From Pseudomonadota bacterium (GTDB taxonomy: Bacteria > Myxococcota > Myxococcia > Myxococcales > Myxococcaceae): a stretch of DNA of 5,975 nt. The stretch lies in contig JAFADT010000381.1 of assembly GCA_023424585.1 (NCBI GenBank), positions 1-5,975 of the forward strand, written 5' to 3'. The notes under the pieces are model-generated. The model saw nothing but the letters and a program-made list of their open reading frames with translations, ran no database searches and was not told where the DNA came from. Shown piece after piece: positions 1-5,932 of this stretch. How positions within the stretch are numbered: position 1 is the first letter of the stretch; each line of letters opens with the position of its first letter. A program made the position numbers and the translations under genes.

Positions 1-153
1 GGGGCCGCCTTCCTCGCGGCCCGGGTCAACGAACCCGGCGCCGCCACCACGCGCACCGTGGCCCAGGTGGTGGAGCGGTTCCTGCCCCGCCCCCGCCCGG
101 CTACAGCCGGTAGTCGCGCACCATCGCCGCCACGCGCTCCGACAGGAGCTTGA
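1..153 (+). CDS. 3' end of an unidentified protein-coding gene (partial)
   Basis: Frame 1 is open from the window edge to a TGA at 151-153. Its first 28 or so codons end almost without exception in G or C, as in the clear genes here, while the other two + frames give low-complexity Pro/Arg/His-rich peptides. The visible tail is about 50 residues, includes ARVNEPGAATTRTVAQVVER, and ends in a Pro/Ala/Arg-rich stretch. The 'V-N-E-P ... V-A ... V' spacing faintly recalls the extreme C-terminus of penicillin-binding transpeptidases, but this is too little to name a function. Codon bias decays after about position 100, where the frame runs antisense to the end of the chemoreceptor gene, so the last 17 codons may be a recent extension. 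The two genes are convergent and overlap by 53 bases. Confidence 0.55.
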   Translation, partial: GAAFLAARVNEPGAATTRTVAQVVERFLPRPRPATAGSRAPSPPRAPTGA

Positions 154-1633
154 GCGACACGGCGGACTCGCTGGTGGTGGAGATGCGCTTCACCGTGTCG
201 CCCATCACCGTGTTGAGCTCGTTCACGGCGGTGAAGATCTGCTCGATGCCGGTGGCCTGCTGGTTCACCGTCTGGGAGATCTGACGGGCGGACACCACGC
301 TGTCCCGCACGATGGCGGACAGCTGGCGCAGCGTGTCCCCGGACGTGCGCACCTGGGCCAGGCCCGCCTCCATGCGCTGCGTGCCCGCGGCCGTGATCTC
401 CACCGTGGCGAAGATGGCGGTGCTGATGTCCGCCAGGATGCTGCGCACCTGGTTCGTCGCGCGGATGGACTGGTCCGCCAGGCCGCGGATCTCCCGCGCC
501 ACCACCGCGAAGCCCTTGCCGTGCTCCCCGGAGCGCGCCGCCTCGATGGCCGCGTTCACCGCCAGCAGGTGGGACTGGTCCGCCAGGTCCTTCACCGTCT
601 CCGTGATGCCGGAGATCTGCTCGGTGCGCTCGCCCAGGGCCATGATGCGCTCGGCGATCTGCTCCACCTGCGCGCGCAGCGCCACCATGCCCTCGATGCT
701 CTCGGTGATGGCGACCTCGCCCGTCTTGCCCAGCACCTCCGCGCGCTCCGCCACGTCGATGACCGTCTCCGCCGCGCGCGACGCCACCACCGACGTCTGG
801 CGGATCTCCTGCGCCGTGACCTGCGTCTCCTGGAGCGCGGCCGCGTGGCGCGAGACCATCTCGTTCTGGCGGCCCGCGGAGTCGTTCAGGTGGTCCACGG
901 ACCCGCGCAGCAGGTCCGACGACTCCTGCAACTGCTGGAGCAGGTCCTTCACCTTGGACACCATCATGGAGAAGGCCTTCGCCAGCTGCCCCACCTCGTC
1001 CGTGCCCTCCACGCGCACCGACTCGCGCAGGTCGCCGTGCTCCGCGATCCGCTGGGCCACCTCCGTCAGCTGCACCAGCGGCGCCGCCACCCGGCGCGCC
1101 AGCACCACGCCCACCACCACGAACACCGCGAGCGCCAGCAGCATCACCACGCTCACCCCGGTGGTGATGGCCTCGACCTGCGCGCGCGCCGCCGTGCGGT
1201 TGAAGCCCACGTGCACGGTGCCCGCCCCGTTCGCGAGGCGCGCGCTCACGTCCAGCAGGTCCGCGTCCCGCACGTAGAACGTCGCCTCACCCTGCGCGCG
1301 GCTCAGCCGATCCCTCAGCTCCCGCATCGCGGCGGCGTACTCGCCCGCCACCGCGCGCAGCTGCCCGGTCCCGTCGAAGACGGCCACGTAGGCCACCTGG
1401 TGGTGGCGCACCGCCTGCTCCAGCACCGCCTGGAGCGCCTCCGTCTGGCCGCCCGGCATCGCCGCGGGCAGCGTGGCCGCCAGCGCCGCGGGCAGCGCGC
1501 CCCCCACGTCCCGGCCCTGCGCCTCGAAGGCGGAGCTGACCCGGGGGATGAGGTAGCCGAAGAAGAGGACGACGAAGAACAGCGCCACCAAGAGCGGCGC
1601 GAGCGTGAGCTTCTGGGAAAGAGAGAGTCGCAT
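101..1633 (-). CDS. Methyl-accepting chemotaxis protein (transmembrane chemoreceptor)
   Basis: This 510-residue chemoreceptor should sit in the inner membrane and control a CheA kinase through CheW. Domains in order: a hydrophobic first membrane helix (about 11-30); a small periplasmic sensor of about 125 residues containing VAYVAVFDGTGQLRAVAG (80-97), a Cache/PAS-like strand pattern; a second membrane helix (about 157-179); a HAMP domain (about 179-233); and a long coiled-coil signalling hairpin. The hairpin tip is unmistakable (LLAVNAAIEAARSGEHGKGF, 356-375, then AVVAREIRGLADQS). Both limbs are about 138-139 residues from the turn, roughly 20 heptads each, which suggests the 40H class. ATGIEQIFTA (460-469) fits the methylation-site consensus, with Glu464/Gln465 as the modified pair. 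The protein ends VRDYRL, with no CheR-binding pentapeptide. No che genes are adjacent, so it is an orphan receptor here. The ligand cannot be predicted. The ATG at 1633 lacks a good Shine-Dalgarno sequence, but codon bias collapses upstream of it. Confidence 0.95.
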   Translation of the reverse strand: MRLSLSQKLTLAPLLVALFFVVLFFGYLIPRVSSAFEAQGRDVGGALPAALAATLPAAMPGGQTEALQAVLEQAVRHHQVAYVAVFDGTGQLRAVAGEYAAAMRELRDRLSRAQGEATFYVRDADLLDVSARLANGAGTVHVGFNRTAARAQVEAITTGVSVVMLLALAVFVVVGVVLARRVAAPLVQLTEVAQRIAEHGDLRESVRVEGTDEVGQLAKAFSMMVSKVKDLLQQLQESSDLLRGSVDHLNDSAGRQNEMVSRHAAALQETQVTAQEIRQTSVVASRAAETVIDVAERAEVLGKTGEVAITESIEGMVALRAQVEQIAERIMALGERTEQISGITETVKDLADQSHLLAVNAAIEAARSGEHGKGFAVVAREIRGLADQSIRATNQVRSILADISTAIFATVEITAAGTQRMEAGLAQVRTSGDTLRQLSAIVRDSVVSARQISQTVNQQATGIEQIFTAVNELNTVMGDTVKRISTTSESAVSLKLLSERVAAMVRDYRL

Positions 1634-1704
1634 CCGGGAGCGGCGCCAAATCCAGAGGAAGCCTGGGAAACGAAGCCCCCCTGGACCATCCAGCGAGGTG
1701 CCGC

Positions 1705-1734
1705 ATTGTGGACATTCCAGAGGAGCCAGCGCAA
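1705..1734 (-). promoter_or_regulatory. Possible sigma-70-type promoter for the chemoreceptor gene
   Basis: In the 184-base gap upstream of the chemoreceptor, the - strand reads TTGCGC (1734-1729), an 18-base spacer, then CACAAT (1710-1705). Each hexamer matches the consensus at four of six positions. It would give a leader of about 65 bases. This is a weak pattern match in GC-rich DNA and nothing else supports it. The rest of 1634-1817 shows no gene: the frames through it lose the G/C third-position bias. Confidence 0.22.
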
Positions 1735-1817
1735 TGGCTCAGCGCGTCCCAGCGATTGAAAGTCAGACACCGCGCCCTGGGTAGGCACGACCCCGGGGCG
1801 CGGCCGTCATCCCGGCG

Positions 1818-3002
1818 TCAGCCGGCCTTGCGGTTGGAGGGCGCGCTCTCGTCCCACTTCTCCATCAGGGTGTTGGACGGGAGCGTCTCGTCCAGCAGCT
1901 TGCGCGCGGCCTCGGCGCCGGTGACGGGCAGGCCCTTGCGGTCGAGGAGGCCCAGCTGCACGAGCACGGACGCCTGATCCCAGTAGATGTGCTCGTGGTA
2001 GAGCTTGTCGCCGCGGAAGTTCACCACCGCCACGAAGGCCGCCTCCACGTACTTCCCGGTGGGCGGGATGCCCGGGAGCATCCAGTCCATCTCGATGTCG
2101 TGGGTGAAGCTGAAGATGAACTCGTCCACCACGCGGTCGGCGCCCACGGTGCGCGACAGCAGGGTCATCTTCGTGTCCTTGGGGTTCGCGTGGACGAAGT
2201 GGTTCGCGTAGAAGCGGTGCAGGTACTCCGCGCCCACGCCCCCGGTCATCACCGGCACGCTGTTGACATACGGATGCGACACCATGGTCTTCATGGTCGC
2301 GTCCGCGTCGCGCACGGCGAACTCCAGCTCCGTGTGCTTGTCCCACAGCATGGCCAGGTCGTAGCGCGGCCCCATCACCCGCTTGAGCAGCGCGATGGTG
2401 CGCGTGTGCGCCGTCATCTGCGAGGGCCGGTGCCAGGCCGGCGAGCCCTCGCGGAAGAAGCCGTGGCGCACGCCCTGGTACACGTACAGCTCCACGTCCG
2501 CGTTGACGTGCTGCTTCACGCGCGCCACCGCGGACGGGGGCACGAAGCCGTCCCACTCCGCGTAGTGGAGCACCATGGGGGCCGCGCTCTCCCCGGCCTG
2601 CGCGAGCACGTCCTCCATGCCCGGCGCGCAGTAGGTCACCGCGCAGTCCACGTGCGCGTGCGCCGCCAGCTGCGCGGCCAGCGTGCCGCCCAGCCCGTAG
2701 CCCAGCGCGCCCACCTGCTTCTTGTCCCTGAGCCCCACCACCTCAGGGAGCGCGCGCATCCACGCGACCACCGGTTTCAGGTCCACCTCCTCCGGATCTC
2801 CCCTCGAAGCGAGGTCCGGCACCACGACCACGTAGCCCTCTTCACTGAAGCGCTCCGCCATCAGCTTCAGGTGGGCGTTTCCCTCGAACGCCTCCACCAT
2901 CAGCAGCAGCAGGCCCGGACCCGTCCCGGAGGCGGGGCGTCGCACCCACGCACGCAGCGGGTCGCTTCCATCCACGGGAATCCACGTCGAGTTGTCGTTC
3001 AT
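1818..3002 (-). CDS. Dienelactone hydrolase-like alpha/beta domain fused to a SnoaL/NTF2-like domain; nucleophile replaced by Gly
   Basis: This is a soluble 394-residue protein with two domains. Residues about 10-215 follow the dienelactone hydrolase (carboxymethylenebutenolidase) fold: the early conserved Glu (about 37, in VEAFEGN), then EEGYVVVVPDLASRG (54-68), the nucleophile elbow at 101-106, an Asp in EWDGFVPP (Asp151), and a His in VRHGFF (His180). The elbow reads GYGLGG, whereas active relatives have GxCxGG (or Ser), so the catalytic nucleophile is missing while Glu, Asp and His remain. Residues about 212-372 are a SnoaL/NTF2-like domain (LWDKHTELEFAVRDADATM; FIFSFTHDIEMDWMLPG; KLYHEHIYWDQASVLVQLGL) of the sort often annotated as carboxymethylenebutenolidase-related. 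Activity, if any, may lie in this second domain. The start is set at the ATG at 3002 because a GGGGAGGG Shine-Dalgarno sits 10 bases ahead. The upstream in-frame ATGs (3101, 3071) have poor codon bias and lie before or inside the predicted promoter. No partner gene indicates a substrate. Confidence 0.88.
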   Translation of the reverse strand: MNDNSTWIPVDGSDPLRAWVRRPASGTGPGLLLLMVEAFEGNAHLKLMAERFSEEGYVVVVPDLASRGDPEEVDLKPVVAWMRALPEVVGLRDKKQVGALGYGLGGTLAAQLAAHAHVDCAVTYCAPGMEDVLAQAGESAAPMVLHYAEWDGFVPPSAVARVKQHVNADVELYVYQGVRHGFFREGSPAWHRPSQMTAHTRTIALLKRVMGPRYDLAMLWDKHTELEFAVRDADATMKTMVSHPYVNSVPVMTGGVGAEYLHRFYANHFVHANPKDTKMTLLSRTVGADRVVDEFIFSFTHDIEMDWMLPGIPPTGKYVEAAFVAVVNFRGDKLYHEHIYWDQASVLVQLGLLDRKGLPVTGAEAARKLLDETLPSNTLMEKWDESAPSNRKAG

Positions 3003-3012
3003 TTGTCGCGCA

Positions 3013-3020
3013 CCCTCCCC
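3013..3020 (-). promoter_or_regulatory. Shine-Dalgarno site that fixes the hydrolase-like gene start
   Basis: The - strand reads GGGGAGGG at 3020-3013, leaving 10 bases before the ATG at 3002. This is the strongest ribosome-binding sequence upstream of any gene in the window. It favours the 394-residue product over the longer 427-residue reading that starts at 3101. Confidence 0.55.
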
Positions 3021-3069
3021 AAAGCGGACACTCTTTGCGTCCGGACAGATTGCCTCCCGGACGTCTGGC

Positions 3070-3078
3070 ATTGTAGCA
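3070..3078 (-). promoter_or_regulatory. Extended -10 promoter candidate for the hydrolase-like gene
   Basis: The - strand reads TGCTACAAT (3078-3070), an extended -10 element (TGn followed by TACAAT, five of six to consensus). No recognisable -35 lies at 16-18 bases. Transcription would start near 3063, giving a leader of about 60 bases to the ATG at 3002. It would also place the alternative ATGs at 3071 and 3101 outside the message. The surrounding 3080-3180 stretch is clearly richer in A/T than the genes, as expected for a promoter region. Confidence 0.4.
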
Positions 3079-3180
3079 AACCCTCCACAACTCCGCCTCA
3101 TGTATTGAGAGGTTTTGATGTGGATGGATTGTTGTATGGCTTTTCCATGGACTTATCAGCCAGCACTGCAATGCCTCGCC

Positions 3181-3198
3181 CGTGACGCGACCGTCACG
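3181..3198 (-). terminator. Perfect 7-bp hairpin just past the histidine kinase stop codon
   Basis: CGTGACG (3181-3187) and CGTCACG (3192-3198) pair perfectly around a 4-base loop. On the - strand the hairpin begins five bases after the kinase TGA (3206-3204). Its position suits a transcription terminator, but no U-run follows on that strand, so it may be a weak terminator, a 3'-end stabiliser, or a protein-binding palindrome for the promoter region next to it. Confidence 0.38.
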
Positions 3199-3203
3199 CT
3201 GTT

Positions 3204-4589
3204 TCAGCCCGTCAGGGGCGCGGCGACATCCGCGCACGGGGAGTGCGTGCGCGCTTCAACCAAAGCCTGACGCGGAAGGCAAAGCGAGAAGATCGTACCT
3301 ACGTCCGGGGTCGATTCCACCCGGAGGGTCCCGCCGTGCGCCTCCACGATGCTGCGCGCGATGTAGAGCCCCAGGCCCAGGCTCTCGCGCTTGCCCGGGC
3401 CTTCGCCGCGGCGGAAGGGCTGGAAGAGCGTGGGCAGGACGTGCGCGGGGATGGGCGGCCCGGCGTTCTGGACCTCCAGGTGGACGGCGTCCGCGCCCTG
3501 CTCGAAGGTGCGCAGGCGCACGGGGGTGTCTCGCGGGCTGTACTTGAGCGCGTTGTCCAGGAGGTTGGCCACCACCTGCGCCAGCCGGTCCAGGTCCCAC
3601 ACGCCCGGCAGGGTGTCCCGGGCGAAGTCGCACACGATGGAGCGCTCCGGCCGCGCCGCGCGCAGCTCGTCCACCAGCTTGCGGCACAGCTCGTTGAGGT
3701 CGCCCGCGCCGGGCACCACCAGGATGCCTCCGCCCACGCGCGCGCGGGTGAAGTCCAGCAGCTGATCCACGATGCGCTGGATGCGCTCGCCGCCCCGGAC
3801 CACGCGCTCGAAGGCCTTGCGCTGGGCGTCGGGAAGCGGCTCGCGCGACAGCTGGGCGTTGGCGGTGGTGAGGATGGCCGCGAGCGGCGTGCGGATGTCG
3901 TGCCCCACGATTCCCACCAGCTGCTGCTCGAGCTCCGTCGCGCGCTGGAGCTCCTCCTCCACGCGCCGGCGCTCCGCCAGCTCCAGCGCCTGCTGCCGCA
4001 GCTTCTCTCCGCGCAGGTACAGCTCCACGAACACGGACACCTTGGCGCGCAGGATGTCCGGATCCACCGGCTTGAGCAGGTAGTCCACCGCGCCGTATTC
4101 GTAGCCCCGGGTGACGTAGGCCGCCTCGCGGCTGAGCGCGGTGATGAAGAGGATGGGCAGGTGCTTCGTGCGCTCGCGGGTGCGCACCAGGCGCGCCGTC
4201 TCCAGCCCGTCCAGCCCCGGCATCTGCACGTCCATCAGCACGCAGGCGTACTCGTCCAGCAGCAGCGCCTTGAGCGCCTCGTCGCCCGAGCGCACCGACA
4301 CCACCTGCTGACCGAGCGGCTCCAGGATGGCCTCCAGCGCGAGCAGGTTCGTCGGCGTGTCGTCCACCAGGAGGATGCGCGCCTGGGGAATACCGGGTGA
4401 CGCCTCGGCGAGGCGGCGGAGGGACAAGTCAGAGACGGTGGTGAGTCCGGGCGTCCTGGGAACGGAGGGCTTCAAGGCGGCGTTCACTCGGGCGTTGAGG
4501 TGGAGCGGTTCGTGGGGCGGTCGTGCGGCCGGGGCCGCACGAATCCACCGGATGTCGGGCGCCCGGTTGCAACACGGTCTCCTCGCCAC
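3204..4589 (-). CDS. Receiver-histidine kinase (cytoplasmic two-component signalling protein)
   Basis: This two-component protein has the receiver first and the kinase second. Numbering is from the chosen GTG at 4589 (461 residues). Receiver (about 72-188): acidic pair Asp76/Asp77 (LLVDD), phospho-acceptor Asp120 (LMDVQMPGLDG), Thr150 and Lys173 (LKPVDP) are all present. A charged helix or coiled coil (about 189-225) leads to the HisKA domain with His230 in GHDIRTPL. The HATPase domain follows, with an N box (NLLDN, 342-346), a G1 box NAGPPIP (375-381), an F box (LFQPFRRG) and a G2 box (LGLGLYIA). The G1 box has Asn for the usual Asp and Pro for the second Gly, a variant I believe occurs in other proteobacterial kinases. 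There are no membrane segments. The receiver probably takes phosphate from another kinase and tunes the kinase half. No in-frame ATG precedes the receiver. GTG 4589 was chosen for an AGGGA five bases upstream. TTG 4613, GTG 4487 and TTG 4427 are alternatives, and strong codon bias begins only near 4487. Confidence 0.92.
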   Translation of the reverse strand: MARRPCCNRAPDIRWIRAAPAARPPHEPLHLNARVNAALKPSVPRTPGLTTVSDLSLRRLAEASPGIPQARILLVDDTPTNLLALEAILEPLGQQVVSVRSGDEALKALLLDEYACVLMDVQMPGLDGLETARLVRTRERTKHLPILFITALSREAAYVTRGYEYGAVDYLLKPVDPDILRAKVSVFVELYLRGEKLRQQALELAERRRVEEELQRATELEQQLVGIVGHDIRTPLAAILTTANAQLSREPLPDAQRKAFERVVRGGERIQRIVDQLLDFTRARVGGGILVVPGAGDLNELCRKLVDELRAARPERSIVCDFARDTLPGVWDLDRLAQVVANLLDNALKYSPRDTPVRLRTFEQGADAVHLEVQNAGPPIPAHVLPTLFQPFRRGEGPGKRESLGLGLYIARSIVEAHGGTLRVESTPDVGTIFSLCLPRQALVEARTHSPCADVAAPLTG

Positions 4590-4625
4590 CTTGTTCCCTG
4601 CACCTGCATTCAAAAGCCACAGCGA

Positions 4626-4668
4626 GACAGGAATTCGTAATCAAAACTGACCCGTTGCAATTCCTGTC
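4626..4668. repeat. Perfect 10-bp inverted repeat between divergent genes (candidate operator)
   Basis: GACAGGAATT (4626-4635) and AATTCCTGTC (4659-4668) are exact reverse complements separated by 23 bases. Arm centres are 33 bases apart, about three helical turns, so both would face the same side of the DNA. The dyad lies between the divergently transcribed kinase and cyclodeaminase genes and overlaps both promoter candidates. This is the geometry of an operator bound by a dimer or a pair of dimers. The binding protein is not identifiable from the window. Confidence 0.5.
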
Positions 4669-4681
4669 AGGGGCGTAGACT
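4655..4681 (+). promoter_or_regulatory. Candidate promoter for the cyclodeaminase-family gene, possibly giving a leaderless mRNA
   Basis: TTGCAA (4655-4660) and TAGACT (4676-4681) are -35/-10-like hexamers with a short 15-base spacer. The -10 element ends eight bases before the ATG at 4690, so the transcript would begin at or next to the start codon. That agrees with the absence of a clear Shine-Dalgarno there. TTGCAA is its own reverse complement and could also serve a - strand promoter (TACGAA, again 15 bases away) for the kinase gene. The sub-optimal spacing keeps confidence low. Confidence 0.3.
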
Positions 4682-4689
4682 CCGCGTGC

Positions 4690-5793
4690 ATGACGCTCTC
4701 GCACCCTCGCACCCTCCTGCTTGGCCCCTCCGACCTGCTCGCACTGGTGGAGGGCGTGGGCCTGCACGTGCTGATGGACGAGCTCATCCACGCCCTCACC
4801 GTGGCGCTGCGGGAGTTCGACGAGTCCGTCATGCAGGTCCCCAAGCGGGAGGGCTTCCAGGTGGTCAGCGAGCCCCGGCCTTCCGGGACCATCGGCTGGA
4901 TGCCCTCGCTGCGGCGCGGGGACAGCCTGACCGTGAGGGTGTCCGCCTCCCTGCCCACCAACCGTGCGGAGGCGGGGCTGCCCACGCTGGTCGCGTCGCA
5001 CAGCGTCTATGACGTGAGGACGGGGCACCTGGTGGCGGTGATGGACGGCGTGTTCGCCACGGCGCTGCGCACGGGCGCGGCCTCCGCGGTGGCCAGCCGC
5101 TACCTGGCGTCCCCGGACAGCCGGGTGCTGGGGCTGGTGGGCTGCGGGGCGCAGGCCGTCTCGCAGTTGCACGCGCTCAGCCGCGTGTTCCGGCTGGAGC
5201 AGGTGCTGGTGCACGACGTCGATCCGGACGCGGCGCGCTCGTTCGTGCGGCGCGTGGCGTTCCTGGGGCTTGATGTGCGGCCCACCCTGCTGCCGGACCT
5301 GGAGATGCGCGCGGACATCCTCTGCACCGCGACCACCGTGTCCCCGGGTGCCGGGCCCGTCATCTCCGGCCACGCGCTCCAGCCGCACGCGCACGTCAAC
5401 GCGGTGGGCGCGGATCAGCCGGGCAAGGCGGAGCTGCCCCTGGCGCTCCTGCGGCGCAGCCTCGTCGTGCCGGACTTCCCCGCACAGGCGCGCCTGGAGG
5501 GGGAGTGCCAGCAGCTCCACCCGGATCAGATCGGCCCGGACCTGGCCACCGTGGTGCAGCAGCCGGAGGAGTTCCAGGGCTGGCGCGAGCGCAACACGGT
5601 GTTCGACTCCACCGGCCACGCGCTGGAGGATCACGTGGTGACGCGCCTGCTCCTGGACCACGCGTGGCGCCTGGGCCTGGGCACCCTGGTGGCGCTGGAG
5701 GCGCTGGGGGGCGACCCGCTGGATCCGTACTCCCAGGTGCGCGGTGAAGCGGTCGGACGCACGGAAGCGCCGCGCCGCGCCGCGGGCACCTGA
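4690..5793 (+). CDS. Ornithine cyclodeaminase/mu-crystallin family protein
   Basis: This is a soluble 367-residue NAD(P)-dependent enzyme homologue. The family includes ornithine cyclodeaminase (ornithine to proline plus ammonia), 1-pyrroline-2-carboxylate reductase, alanine dehydrogenase and diaminopropionate synthases such as SbnB. Visible landmarks: AEAGLPTLVASHSVYDVRTG (93-112) and LVAVMDG (114-120); substrate-carboxylate Arg in ATALRTGAAS (Arg127); the Rossmann nucleotide loop GLVGCGAQA (148-156), with an acidic strand end VHDVD (174-178); the catalytic-Asp motif NAVGADQPGKAELP (Asp242); and the C-terminal NTVFDSTGHALEDHVVTRLL (302-321). Family members normally carry Lys in the strand before the NxxxGLPT motif; here it reads TVRVSASLPTN, giving Arg83. 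The usual N-terminal Pro-Arg is replaced by Pro-Lys-Arg (51-53). Substrate and reaction are therefore uncertain. The length is close to the family norm, and the last 20 or so residues are a low-complexity Arg/Ala tail. It is transcribed divergently from the kinase. Confidence 0.92.
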   Translation: MTLSHPRTLLLGPSDLLALVEGVGLHVLMDELIHALTVALREFDESVMQVPKREGFQVVSEPRPSGTIGWMPSLRRGDSLTVRVSASLPTNRAEAGLPTLVASHSVYDVRTGHLVAVMDGVFATALRTGAASAVASRYLASPDSRVLGLVGCGAQAVSQLHALSRVFRLEQVLVHDVDPDAARSFVRRVAFLGLDVRPTLLPDLEMRADILCTATTVSPGAGPVISGHALQPHAHVNAVGADQPGKAELPLALLRRSLVVPDFPAQARLEGECQQLHPDQIGPDLATVVQQPEEFQGWRERNTVFDSTGHALEDHVVTRLLLDHAWRLGLGTLVALEALGGDPLDPYSQVRGEAVGRTEAPRRAAGT

Positions 5794-5853
5794 CGCCGCC
5801 CGACGACAAACGCGGTGCAGCCCGCCCCTGTGCCCGGCGCCCATGCCGGACCT

Positions 5854-5877
5854 CGGGGCGATTTCGTTTCGCTCCCG
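5854..5877 (+). terminator. Bulged hairpin downstream of the cyclodeaminase-family gene
   Basis: CGGGGCGA (5854-5861) pairs with TCGC-T-CCCG (5869-5877), giving eight base pairs with a one-base bulge and a 7-base loop, about 60 bases past the TGA. No T-run follows, so it is only a candidate terminator. It could instead be a leader structure of the next gene. A shorter 6-bp repeat (TGCCGG 5844-5849, CCGGCA 5875-5880) partly brackets it and competes with the same stem. Confidence 0.28.
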
Positions 5878-5932
5878 GCACACAACTTTCCAAACCGGGG
5901 TTCGACAATCGCGAGAGCAACAACTGTCCACT

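Noticed and set aside
312..1759. Long + strand open frames opposite the chemoreceptor (312-1277, 521-1759)
   Set aside because: They are antisense shadows created by high GC. Their translations are low-complexity (Arg/His/Leu- or Ser/Ala-rich) with no domain, while the - strand frame encodes a complete chemoreceptor.
1812..1825. CCGGC-GTCA-GCCGG inverted repeat at the hydrolase-like stop codon
   Set aside because: The 5-bp stem encloses the stop codon itself and has no T-run. Such short GC palindromes are expected often in this composition.
3003..3101. N-terminal extension of the hydrolase-like protein from ATG 3101 or 3071
   Set aside because: Codons here have poor third-position G/C. A strong Shine-Dalgarno precedes ATG 3002, and the extended -10 candidate overlaps ATG 3071.
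3003..3203. Sigma-54 promoter (GG-N10-GC) upstream of the hydrolase-like gene
   Set aside because: The TGG...TTGC stretch near 3078-3088 on the - strand has the wrong spacing (seven bases rather than ten).
5765..5785. Short CCGCG tandem run near the end of the cyclodeaminase-family gene
   Set aside because: It is low-complexity GC-rich coding sequence for an Arg/Ala tail, with no evidence of a functional repeat.
4429..5931. 500-codon - strand open frame opposite the cyclodeaminase-family gene
   Set aside because: The product is His/Arg/Gln-rich with no recognisable domain. It runs through two intergenic regions and is antisense to a gene with clear family motifs.
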